Origin: Aigarchaeota archaeon
GTDB lineage: Archaea; Thermoproteota; Nitrososphaeria_A; Caldarchaeales; Wolframiiraptoraceae
DNA length: 33,308 bases
NCBI GenBank assembly: GCA_025058515.1
Contig: JANXDW010000013.1
Location: forward strand, 1 to 33,308
Direction: 5' to 3'
Part shown: positions 16,643-23,957 of the stretch, one piece after another
How positions within the stretch are numbered: position 1 is the first letter of the stretch
Layout of the letters: every line of letters begins with the position of its first letter
Translations under genes and position numbers: made by a program
Notes under the pieces: generated by a model
What the model saw: only the letters and a program-made list of their open reading frames with translations
What the model was told of the DNA's origin: nothing
Databases searched by the model: none

Positions 16643-17494
16643 ATGGCGAGGAGAAATCCTGCAGTCGCTGGTCTCTTCTATCCATCTTCTTCTGAGATGC
16701 TTAAGAAGAAGATAGAAGAGTGCTTTTTACATCCTATTGGTCCTGGGCATCTCCCCCTCAAGGTTGAAGGAGATAGGTTACCACCACTAGCTATAATATC
16801 TCCTCATGCAGGATATGTTTATTCTGGTCCAGTAGCTGCACATGGTTACCTACAGCTAGATGGTAGGAAGAAGCCTAAGACTGTCATCGTGATTGGGCCA
16901 AACCATTATGGTATTGGGACAGATATCTCAGTATATCCGGAGGGCGTATGGATTACTCCTCTAGGTTCAGTTAAGATAGATTCAGAACTAGCGAGAGAGC
17001 TGGTTAATTATTCAAGTGTTATCTCTCTTGATGAAGTCTCTCATATTCGCGAGCATTCTATCGAGGTCCAAGTACCCTTCCTCCAATATGTTCTAGGAGA
17101 TTTCATGTTTCTACCCATATGTATGCTTGACCAAAGTATTGAAGCTTCTCTAGAGTTAGGAGAAGTCCTCGGAGAAGTTTTAAAGAAGAGAAAAGATATC
17201 ATGTTAGTTGCTTCAACAGACTTTAGCCATTATGAACCTCATGAAGTAGCTGTTAGAAAAGATTCGATAGCCTTAGAGAAGATAAAGAACTTAGATCTGG
17301 AGTCGCTATATAGAGTTATAAGAGAGATGGATATAACGATGTGTGGTTACGGCCCGGTAGCCACCGTATTAAAAGTAGCTAGAGAACTTGATGTTAAAGA
17401 AGCTGAATTATTGAAATACGCTACAAGCGGGGATGTAACTGGTGATAGAGCATCTGTAGTAGGTTACGGTTCCCTTAAGATAGAGCATCTTTAA
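16643..17494 (+). CDS. MEMO family protein (AmmeMemoRadiSam branch)
   Basis: Homologue of human MEMO1, related in fold to non-haem iron dioxygenases. The metal-site histidines are in SPHAGYVYSG (near residue 55) and GPNHYG, and the family segments REHSIEVQVPFL, STDFSHYEP and MCGYGP follow, including the conserved Cys. At 283 residues it is full length. The biochemical role in archaea is not established; the gene often lies among mevalonate-pathway genes, and here it is divergent from the IPP isomerase gene. A good TATA box and a short leader fix the start. Confidence 0.93.
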   Translation: MARRNPAVAGLFYPSSSEMLKKKIEECFLHPIGPGHLPLKVEGDRLPPLAIISPHAGYVYSGPVAAHGYLQLDGRKKPKTVIVIGPNHYGIGTDISVYPEGVWITPLGSVKIDSELARELVNYSSVISLDEVSHIREHSIEVQVPFLQYVLGDFMFLPICMLDQSIEASLELGEVLGEVLKKRKDIMLVASTDFSHYEPHEVAVRKDSIALEKIKNLDLESLYRVIREMDITMCGYGPVATVLKVARELDVKEAELLKYATSGDVTGDRASVVGYGSLKIEHL

Positions 17495-17543
17495 AACAAA
17501 ATAGTTAAGAATAGGGTGTTAACTTAGCTAAAGCTAGAGAGCG

Positions 17544-17771
17544 ATGAGTAAACCTGCAAAGGCTGAACGGGTTGAAGAGGCCGTACCTGCTGTAGTTGAG
17601 CAGATAGTGGGTAGAACTGGCGCTACTGGAGAGATTACACAAGTAAGAGTTAGAATACTTGAAGGACGAGATGCTGGTAGAGTTATTACTAGAAATGTAA
17701 AAGGTCCTGTTAGAATAGGCGATGTATTAATGTTATTGGATACAGAGAGAGAAGCTGAAAAGATTAGGTAA
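17544..17771 (+). CDS. rps28e: 30S ribosomal protein S28e
   Basis: Small-subunit protein near the mRNA exit channel, shared by archaea and eukaryotes. The body [52 protein letters not shown] is a near-textbook S28e sequence, ending in the conserved acidic-Arg tail. It is 75 residues long, with about 12 extra N-terminal residues compared with the shortest homologues. L24e follows on the same strand after 11 bp. Confidence 0.96.
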   Translation: MSKPAKAERVEEAVPAVVEQIVGRTGATGEITQVRVRILEGRDAGRVITRNVKGPVRIGDVLMLLDTEREAEKIR

Positions 17772-17782
17772 GGGTGTGGTAT

Positions 17783-17977
17783 ATGCCTACGAAGCATAGA
17801 TGTTCTTTCTGTGGGAGAGAGTTCCTACATGGTAAAGGCATGCTCTACGTTAAGAGAGATGGAAGCCTTCTATGGTTCTGCTCAAGAAAATGTAGAGTCA
17901 GTATGATAGAGTTTAAAAGAGATCCAAGGAAACTTAAGTGGACAGAGTACTATGGAAAAGAGAGGCGTACAACATAA
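17783..17977 (+). CDS. rpl24e: 50S ribosomal protein L24e
   Basis: Zinc-binding large-subunit protein. The zinc ligands are CSFCG near the N-terminus and FCSRKC in the second half, and KRDPRKLKWTEYY is the conserved ending of the core. The start at ATG 17783 gives MPTKHRCSFCG and 64 residues, and has a GGTGT about 6 nt upstream. An in-frame TTG at 17774 is less likely. The gene forms a pair with S28e and is convergent with GluRS, with 10 bp between the stops. Confidence 0.94.
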   Translation: MPTKHRCSFCGREFLHGKGMLYVKRDGSLLWFCSRKCRVSMIEFKRDPRKLKWTEYYGKERRTT

Positions 17978-17987
17978 TTTTCCAAGA

Positions 17988-19709
17988 TTAATCATGTGCT
18001 TTTATAAATAAGTATCCATCTAGTGGTTCACGTCTACAGAAACCAAACCTCTCAAACTGAACTACTTCATCAAACTCTATATCTTCTATATTCAACTCAC
18101 CATATCCTTCAACTATCTTTAAACTCTCAGGATTGATCTCTCCATCATCTAGATATAGTATATCAGGTATGAGTACCTTGACTTTATGGTAGCTCTCTCC
18201 TGGAACCCATTGTATAATCGGCATACCTTGAATAGGTCCACCACTCTTCCATAAACCTCTCACCTCTTCTCGAGAAACTTCAACTACCTCGAAATTAGCT
18301 AAATACTTTAATCTAACTAGATCCCTTGGCTTCATCGATTCAGCATCAAGCCTCGATATGTAGAAGTTACATGTATATTCGACCTTTCTTACACCTAGAT
18401 TCTTATTTGTTGGATGATATGGTATTGATAATACTCCAGGTTCAAGTCCTTCTATAGTTAGTTTAACTGGGTCTGGAACAAAGAAGAATCTCCGAGCCTG
18501 AGGGTCTAAGAGTCTTCTATTCACTGCATATAGGAGACTCCAGTCATATTCTCTCTTAGCGTATGAAAATCCTGTATGGAGTATGGTGAACTCTCTTATT
18601 GCTTCTGGTTTTATACCTCTCTTCTTCAAGCCTTCTATAGTTGGAAACCGAGGATCATCCCATCCAGCTGCTAGACCAGCTTCAATTATAGCTCTCAGTT
18701 TTCTCTTAGATACAGGAGTACCTTTAAATTCAAATCTAGAATACTCTATGTATATTGGGTTGCTCATTCCTAAGAGCTCTCTAATATAATTCTGTAGTTC
18801 ATCTCTAAATGCGAACTCACTAGTTCTTAAGACGTGTGTAATACTGCATAAGTTATCTTCTATTGATGTTGAGAAGTCATATAGAGGCCATACACGATAT
18901 CTTGACCCAAATATTGGGTGAGGATGTTCAACAATCCTAAAGATTGCAGGGTCTCTCAAAGTTGTATTCTGGCTAGACATGTCTCCAACAAGTCTTAGAA
19001 TCGCTTTACCTTCTTTAAATCTCCCATCGAGCATCATCCTCCAATATCTTAAGTTCCCGTCTACATCATGTCTTCTATGATCACATTCTAGACCATCTCT
19101 TCTAAGAGCTCTGATCTTCTCCACTGGACAGAAGCACACATATGCCTTCCCTAATAATATAAGCTTCTCTGCGTAATCGTAGAATAATTCTATATCTTCA
19201 CTATTATTTTTCTCGTAATCCCATTCTATTCCCAGCCATCTATAACCTTTCCTAAAGTTTTCATAGTATTCTAGTTTAACTTTTCTAGGGTCAGTATCTT
19301 CAAATCTCAACCAGACCTTGCCATCGTACATCTTAGCGTATATGTAGTTTAGTAGACCGCTCATAGCATGACCTATATGCATGTGACCACTCGGCTCAGG
19401 GGGTAGGCGTGTAACTACCCTTCCTCTTACGGCATTTGGAAGAGGTGGAAGCTTCTTCTCCTCAACTTTCTTCTCTTGCTCTAATAGATCTGGACTTACT
19501 TCTTCTAGCAATCTTATCTGTTCATCTAAACTCATAGAATTTACTTTACTTACTACATCTTCTAACAAAGGGATGATCTCTTTTATCTTCTGTTTAAGAC
19601 TTGGCTCTTCTCGAAGAACTTTAGCTATTACAGCATTTTGTAAAGCCTTCCCTCCATGGTCGACAGCGTTCTTCAAAGCCCACTTCAATATAATCTTCTC
19701 TAGCTCCAT
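17988..19709 (-). CDS. gltX: Glutamyl-tRNA synthetase, archaeal GlnRS-like class
   Basis: Charges tRNA-Glu and, in archaea, usually also tRNA-Gln, which GatDE then amidates. After an N-terminal helical extension (about 90 residues, starting MELEKIILKWALKNAVDHGGKA) comes the class I core with the HIGH motif in PSGHMHIGHA. DTDPR follows, and the KMSKS-like motif appears as VSKRK. The C-terminal half is the beta-barrel anticodon domain of the archaeal-eukaryotic GlnRS type. The start at 19709 gives the family's usual beginning. An ATG at 19733 would add MLIHGLEG and would fit a leaderless mRNA from a TTTAAG box near 19752-19757, so it remains possible. Confidence 0.94.
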   Translation of the reverse strand: MELEKIILKWALKNAVDHGGKALQNAVIAKVLREEPSLKQKIKEIIPLLEDVVSKVNSMSLDEQIRLLEEVSPDLLEQEKKVEEKKLPPLPNAVRGRVVTRLPPEPSGHMHIGHAMSGLLNYIYAKMYDGKVWLRFEDTDPRKVKLEYYENFRKGYRWLGIEWDYEKNNSEDIELFYDYAEKLILLGKAYVCFCPVEKIRALRRDGLECDHRRHDVDGNLRYWRMMLDGRFKEGKAILRLVGDMSSQNTTLRDPAIFRIVEHPHPIFGSRYRVWPLYDFSTSIEDNLCSITHVLRTSEFAFRDELQNYIRELLGMSNPIYIEYSRFEFKGTPVSKRKLRAIIEAGLAAGWDDPRFPTIEGLKKRGIKPEAIREFTILHTGFSYAKREYDWSLLYAVNRRLLDPQARRFFFVPDPVKLTIEGLEPGVLSIPYHPTNKNLGVRKVEYTCNFYISRLDAESMKPRDLVRLKYLANFEVVEVSREEVRGLWKSGGPIQGMPIIQWVPGESYHKVKVLIPDILYLDDGEINPESLKIVEGYGELNIEDIEFDEVVQFERFGFCRREPLDGYLFIKAHD

Positions 19710-19810
19710 CCCTTCTAGACCATGTATCAGCATACGAGAATATAATATCTACTTAAACGCAAGATATTTGTATTAGCCTAATGGTATCAGTAAGAGGGAG
19801 ATGAGGGCAC

Positions 19811-20188
19811 ATGCCTAATCCAAGTTTTGTTACATTCAAGCCTCCAGAAGAATTGATGAAGGCAACAATTGAAGTTGTTAAGATGGCTAGGGAGACTGGA
19901 AAGATTAGGAAGGGAGTAAATGAGGTCATTAAATCTATTGAGAGAAATCAAGCAAAATTCGTGGTAATAGCGATGGATGTTGACCCTCCGGAGATCGTTG
20001 CTTTTATACCACACCTATGTGATGAAAAGAAGATCCCGTATACATTCGTGAATAGTAAGAAGAGTTTAGGAGAAGCAGCGGGGATAAATGTTTCAGCAAG
20101 CAGTGTCTCTATAATCGACCCAGGAGCATCAAAAGACTTCTTAGAAGAGATTATAAAGAAGATCTATGAGATCCGTGGAGTAAAGTAG
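19811..20188 (+). CDS. rpl7ae: 50S ribosomal protein L7Ae
   Basis: Kink-turn RNA-binding protein of the large subunit. In archaea it is also a core protein of C/D and H/ACA sRNPs and of RNase P. The RNA-binding segment RKGVNEVIKSIERNQAKFVVIAMDVDP and the loop of the LGEAAGINVSASSVSI type are intact. At 125 residues it is full length. A GAGGG lies about 6 nt upstream of the ATG. The gene is divergent from GluRS, which separates it from its frequent partners S28e and L24e. Confidence 0.96.
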   Translation: MPNPSFVTFKPPEELMKATIEVVKMARETGKIRKGVNEVIKSIERNQAKFVVIAMDVDPPEIVAFIPHLCDEKKIPYTFVNSKKSLGEAAGINVSASSVSIIDPGASKDFLEEIIKKIYEIRGVK

Positions 20189-20253
20189 TCTATAAAGTTT
20201 AAAAGTAGGAGAATCCACATAGCTTTAGTTATAGAGATTGTGTAGAATATTTT

Positions 20254-20463
20254 CTAGCTTCCTGTTAAGAGTCGATGTTCTCGACTGAGCTCAGAAGTTA
20301 TTAATAGCTTAGCTCTAAAAGATTTAGCCTTTCGGATGACGTTGAAACCACAGTATGGACATCTTGTCTCTGCAACTCTTGAAAGCTTCTCTTTCTCAAA
20401 GATCCTCTTACACCAAACACATTGATAGAGGATCTTCCCCTCAATCTTAGAGTGGAAAGCCAT
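20254..20463 (-). CDS. RNA polymerase subunit Rpo12 (RpoP)-like zinc-ribbon protein
   Basis: A 69-residue protein with a single zinc ribbon: YQCVWCKRIF, then TRCPYCGFNVIRK. The order Y-x-C-x-x-C-x-x-x-F, a Leu-rich spacer, RCPYCG and a following basic strand is that of Rpo12, the small zinc subunit at the Rpo3/Rpo10 platform of archaeal RNA polymerase. It is longer than the usual 45-50 residues: there are about 12 extra N-terminal residues (MAFHSKIEGKIL) and a longer basic C-terminus. It stands alone, away from other polymerase genes. Another small zinc-ribbon protein cannot be excluded. Confidence 0.65.
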   Translation of the reverse strand: MAFHSKIEGKILYQCVWCKRIFEKEKLSRVAETRCPYCGFNVIRKAKSFRAKLLITSELSREHRLLTGS

Positions 20464-20663
20464 ACTTGTCAGATAAAAATGGATTTTACCACGATTTTAA
20501 TATTCCAAATGTATTTAAGAGATTCTTTATATACTCTTCGGAAACTAGAAATACTACAATAAGTTGCAGTACTTGATTGAATATATTAATACTTTGGAGT
20601 ATTCTTGTAGACTTATATTTACATCAGTTTATATGGTTTCTCTTGGTAGATATAGGGTAGAGC

Positions 20664-22241
20664 ATGACCTACTTTAGAGAGCTCTCCCAATTATGTGAAA
20701 GACTTAGAGAGTTATCGGGTAGGAAGGATAAGATATCTCTTATAGCAAGGTTCTTGAAAAGACTTGAAATCTCTGAGGTTAAATGGGCTTCACGTCTACT
20801 AATCGGTAGACCTCTACCTGAATCAATAGATGAAGAATTAAACATAGGTTATACAACCTTGATGGAATTAAGGAATGCTCAATCATCCTTGATTACAGAT
20901 CCACCTACTATTGAGGAGGTTGGAGAATATCTTTTAAGAATAGCTAAGATTTCTGGACAAGGGGCTAGAGAGAGAAAGAAGAGTATGCTTGCAAGTCTCA
21001 TCGTTAGGATGACAGATCTTGAGAGAAGATGGCTTATCAAGATGATAATTGGAGAGATGCAGCACGGGGTTAATGAAGGACTACTCCTCGAAGTTTTATC
21101 AGAGATCTTAAATACAACTCGAGAGTCTATACAAAGAGCTTATACGCTGATTGGAGATATTGGTGAAGTAGCCCGATTAGCATTAGAAGGAGGTAGGCAG
21201 ATAATAGAATCTGTAAAGATAATGGTTTATAGACCTTTGAAGCCTATGTTAGCTGAAGAATGTGAAGATTTAGAAGAGATCTTTAGAGACCATCCTAGTG
21301 AGTATATGGCAGAATATAAGGTAGATGGTGCAAGAGTACATATCCATATAGGTGAAGAAGGTGTAAGAATATTCTCTAGAAGATTGAATGAGATAACTCA
21401 GAGTATTCCCGACGTAGTAGAACAAGTTAGAGAGCATGTAAAACCTTGTAGAACTATTTTAGATGGTGAGATAGTAGCGGTAGATCATAATGGGAGACCA
21501 TTACCCTTTCAGATGCTCTTAAGAAGATTTAAAAGAATAAGAGAGGTAAATAATGTAAAAGATATACCATTAAAACTATACGTCTTCGATATACTATATC
21601 TAGATGGAGAAGAATTAATCGATCTACCTTACACAACGCGGTGGAGGAAACTGGAGAATATAGTCTCACCTGAGATTCTTATTCCTAGAAAGATTGTTAG
21701 ATCGGTAGAAGATGTTGAAGAATTCTTAAAGTCAGCTATTGAATCAGGTAGTGAAGGTATTATGCTTAAGAGATTAGATGGTAGGTATATACCTGGTAAG
21801 AGGGAGAAGCTGTGGCTGAAGATTAAATCTGCGGAGACACTAGACCTTGTCATAGTTCAAGCAGATTGGGGTTATGGTAGAAGAACGGGATGGCTTAGCA
21901 ATTATCATCTAGCAGCTTATAACCCGGAAACAGGTGGATACGAGATAATAGGTAAAACTTTTAAAGGATTATCAGATGAAGAGTTTGAGTGGATTACTAA
22001 GAAGCTACTAGAATTAAAGATTGGTGAAGAAGAGTACACTGTAAGAGTTAGACCGGAGATAGTGGTCGAGGTAGCTTACGGTGAGATACAGAAAAGTAGG
22101 AAGTATCTTTCTGGTCTAGCTTTAAGATTTGCGAGGATTACTAAGTTTAGGTTAGATAAGAGACCATGGGAAGCAGATACTATCCAAGAAGTTAGACGGA
22201 GATATCTCAAGCAATTTGAGAAGAAGTCAGCTTATCTCTAA
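20664..22241 (+). CDS. lig: ATP-dependent DNA ligase
   Basis: Replicative type I DNA ligase of the archaeal-eukaryotic class. The N-terminal helical DNA-binding domain covers about residues 1-195. The nucleotidyltransferase domain has motif I EYKVDGAR with the AMP-accepting Lys near 219, motif III LDGEIVA, a YVFDILYLDG segment, motif IV EGIMLKR and motif V LWLKIK. The OB domain follows with the end LRFARITKFRLDKRPWEADT. At 525 residues it is somewhat shorter than many archaeal ligases (550-610) but lacks no domain. Its 3' end overlaps the convergent L35Ae gene by 35 bp. Confidence 0.96.
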   Translation: MTYFRELSQLCERLRELSGRKDKISLIARFLKRLEISEVKWASRLLIGRPLPESIDEELNIGYTTLMELRNAQSSLITDPPTIEEVGEYLLRIAKISGQGARERKKSMLASLIVRMTDLERRWLIKMIIGEMQHGVNEGLLLEVLSEILNTTRESIQRAYTLIGDIGEVARLALEGGRQIIESVKIMVYRPLKPMLAEECEDLEEIFRDHPSEYMAEYKVDGARVHIHIGEEGVRIFSRRLNEITQSIPDVVEQVREHVKPCRTILDGEIVAVDHNGRPLPFQMLLRRFKRIREVNNVKDIPLKLYVFDILYLDGEELIDLPYTTRWRKLENIVSPEILIPRKIVRSVEDVEEFLKSAIESGSEGIMLKRLDGRYIPGKREKLWLKIKSAETLDLVIVQADWGYGRRTGWLSNYHLAAYNPETGGYEIIGKTFKGLSDEEFEWITKKLLELKIGEEEYTVRVRPEIVVEVAYGEIQKSRKYLSGLALRFARITKFRLDKRPWEADTIQEVRRRYLKQFEKKSAYL

Positions 22242-22530
22242 ATTCAAGGAGAGTTCTATCTAATGGTAGGTATACTCTTCCTCTCCAAAACTGTCCTGGT
22301 AATGGTTTACGGAATCTAGCTCTAACCTTTCCTTTTACACCATGTGTTCTCAGAATTCTTCCAGAGATCTTGATAGAACCCTCTCGATACTCGACCTCCT
22401 TACCCACCAGCTTAATTGCAGACTTCATATCGCTTACACCTTGGAAACTTAATATATAATCTCTCTTCTTCTTACTCCTCCCACTTTGACGGAATCTTTC
22501 AGACAATACATAGCCAATCAACCAGACCAT
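22207..22530 (-). CDS. rpl35ae: 50S ribosomal protein L35Ae
   Basis: Large-subunit protein with a small beta barrel, shared by some archaea and eukaryotes. The core matches well: GYVLSERFRQSGRSKKKRDYI, AIKLVGKEVEY, ISGRILRTHGVKGKVRARF and KPLPGQFWRGRVYLPL. At 107 residues it is about 20 residues longer than typical archaeal members, the extra part lying at the C-terminus (DRTLLEFRDKLTSSQIA). That tail is encoded by the region overlapping the 3' end of the DNA ligase gene. Confidence 0.9.
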   Translation of the reverse strand: MVWLIGYVLSERFRQSGRSKKKRDYILSFQGVSDMKSAIKLVGKEVEYREGSIKISGRILRTHGVKGKVRARFRKPLPGQFWRGRVYLPLDRTLLEFRDKLTSSQIA

Positions 22531-22690
22531 GCCTCCACCCTAACTTGTTCTCGATCTAGAGCCTTTCTTTAAACCTTAAGAAAACACGGTAATCATAATA
22601 TTAGTAAATTACGAGTATATCATCTATGTTATATTAATGTAAGATTATCTCGAAATATTTTTCTGTTGGAGAGGATAACATCGTGAAGAT

Positions 22691-23233
22691 ATGAGGAGTT
22701 TCTTTATTGGATTATGTGTTATGCTTGCATCTTTGACTTTTGGAGCAGTTATATTGTTCAGCAATGAGGTGCTGGCTGAACCTCTCCCTCTACAGACTGG
22801 GTTGCTTAGAGTACTTCACCATATTTATACCTTTCTTCTAACACCATTATCTTCAGCATTAGGTGCATCCTCATTAGGTGGAGGAGGAGCAACTGGAATA
22901 TGGCCTCTACTATTATGGATACTGTGCTCAATTATCGTAGGACTCATGATAAGAGAACCGAGTAAGTGTGCTAAGATAGTCTTTACATCTGCTTCAATCA
23001 TCTTTGTATTCTGGATCTTCTCAAGTTACTTATTATTCTCAGTATGGGAGGATTTTCTAATGTGGCTTCCAGAAGTTGATAAATTAATGTCAGACTTGTT
23101 ATTACATAGGCCTCTAGACATAATCTTCTTCTTAACAATTCCTCCAATAATCTCAGCTGGTACATCTGCTATCTTACTCACGGTCTCGAAGAAGCATACT
23201 GAGATAGAAGAAGAACAATATCAATTCTGGTAA
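22691..23233 (+). CDS. Predicted four-helix membrane protein of unknown function
   Basis: I do not recognise this 180-residue protein. Hydrophobic segments lie at about residues 4-24, 67-87, 93-117 and 142-166. The loop between the first two contains a Gly-rich run (SSLGGGGATG), and a short hydrophobic stretch near 41-56 might be re-entrant. The C-terminus is charged (SKKHTEIEEEQYQFW). There are no obvious catalytic motifs. It stands alone, with an AATATTTT box about 35 bp upstream of the ATG. The next gene downstream is convergent. Confidence 0.7.
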   Translation: MRSFFIGLCVMLASLTFGAVILFSNEVLAEPLPLQTGLLRVLHHIYTFLLTPLSSALGASSLGGGGATGIWPLLLWILCSIIVGLMIREPSKCAKIVFTSASIIFVFWIFSSYLLFSVWEDFLMWLPEVDKLMSDLLLHRPLDIIFFLTIPPIISAGTSAILLTVSKKHTEIEEEQYQFW

Positions 23234-23267
23234 AAATAAGGAAAAGAAAAAATAGGAAGACAGTTTG

Positions 23268-23423
23268 TTATGCAGGAGGTGCTCCTGCTACCTCTTCTGC
23301 TGCAGGTTTTGCAGGTGCTTTTCGTGCTCTCTTCTTAGGTGCCTTCTTCTTTACTGCCTTCTTCTTTCCAGCCTTCTTAGCTGTCTTCTTCTTTCCTCCT
23401 TTCTTAGGTTTCTTTGGATTCAT
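23268..23423 (-). CDS. Lysine/alanine-rich histone H1-like small protein
   Basis: A 51-residue frame with 19 Lys, 2 Arg, 12 Ala and 7 Pro and almost nothing else. It begins MNPKKPKKGGKKK and proceeds in KKAGKKKA, KKKAPKKRARK units. A Pro/Ala C-terminus with two Glu follows (AAEEVAGAPPA). This is the composition and rhythm of histone H1 C-terminal tails and of bacterial H1-like proteins (HctA/HctB type, or the tail of mycobacterial HU), so it probably binds DNA or RNA electrostatically. The ATG is fixed by the opening MNPK and by an AATTAAAAT box 24 bp upstream, giving a leaderless mRNA. It lies head-to-head with the tRNA-binding protein gene. Confidence 0.7.
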   Translation of the reverse strand: MNPKKPKKGGKKKTAKKAGKKKAVKKKAPKKRARKAPAKPAAEEVAGAPPA

Positions 23424-23440
23424 CTTTCTACTACACACCA

Positions 23441-23452
23441 TCAATTTTAATT
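23441..23452 (-). promoter_or_regulatory. TATA-like box for the H1-like gene
   Basis: Read on the minus strand this is CGTAATTAAAAT. Its centre lies about 24 bp before the ATG at 23423, the distance expected when transcription starts on the start codon itself. Confidence 0.45.
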
Positions 23453-23463
23453 ACGTTTCAGTT

Positions 23464-23475
23464 GTATAAAAATTT
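23464..23475 (+). promoter_or_regulatory. TATA box for the tRNA-binding protein gene
   Basis: GTATAAAAATTT is a good archaeal TATA box. Transcription should start near 23494, 14 bp before the ATG at 23508 and about 60 bp before the ATG at 23556. With the box at 23441-23452 it makes up a compact divergent promoter. Confidence 0.5.
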
Positions 23476-23555
23476 TCGGGTAAATTGATGGATGAAGTTT
23501 GGGTAAGATGATCGCAAATGATAATAATGAGCAATGCCTACTCTTTATGGTGTTC

Positions 23556-23888
23556 ATGGTAGCGGAGGTAGATATTTCAGAATTTAGGCGTCTTGATCTA
23601 AGAATTGGACGAGTTATCGCGGCTGAGAAAGTGAAAGGTACAGATCGTCTGATCAAGATGGTAGTTGACTTTGGTGGATTGAAGAAGCAAGCTGTAGCTG
23701 GACTTGGCCATATTTATGAGCCGGAACACTTCGTAGGAAGACTTTACGCATTCGTCTTGAATCTCAAGCCAAGAAAGATCAGAGGAGAGATCTCTGAATG
23801 TATGATCTTAGCAGCAACTGCAAGTGAAGAAGATATCGCCCCCCTTATACCTGAGAAATCCATCCGAGAAGGCTCTCCAATAACATAA
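23556..23888 (+). CDS. Stand-alone tRNA-binding (EMAP/MetRS-beta-like) OB-fold protein
   Basis: A 110-residue OB-fold domain of the tRNA_bind family, as found at the C-terminus of MetRS, in CsaA and in Arc1p/EMAPII. The family pattern is clear: DISEFRRLDLRIGRVIAAEKVKGTDRLIKMVVDFG, then KQAVAGLGHIYEPEHFVG, VLNLKPRKIRGEISECMILAA, and a final P-E-x-S-I-x-x-GSPI. It probably presents tRNA to a synthetase, or is the detached beta subunit of MetRS. The start is uncertain: the ATG at 23508 would be nearly leaderless but adds 16 residues without family resemblance. AsnRS follows on the same strand after 69 bp. Confidence 0.88.
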   Translation: MVAEVDISEFRRLDLRIGRVIAAEKVKGTDRLIKMVVDFGGLKKQAVAGLGHIYEPEHFVGRLYAFVLNLKPRKIRGEISECMILAATASEEDIAPLIPEKSIREGSPIT

Positions 23889-23957
23889 CTAGAATATAAG
23901 AAATACCTAGAAATAGAAAATAATTAGGTTGGATTAGTATAGGCTGGAGGATGGGGA

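Noticed and set aside
23265-23450. A Cys/Leu-rich 61-residue frame on the plus strand
   Set aside because: It is the reverse strand of the lysine-rich H1-like gene: AAG codons read backwards give CTT-rich Leu/Phe/Cys/Ser runs. It has no independent support.
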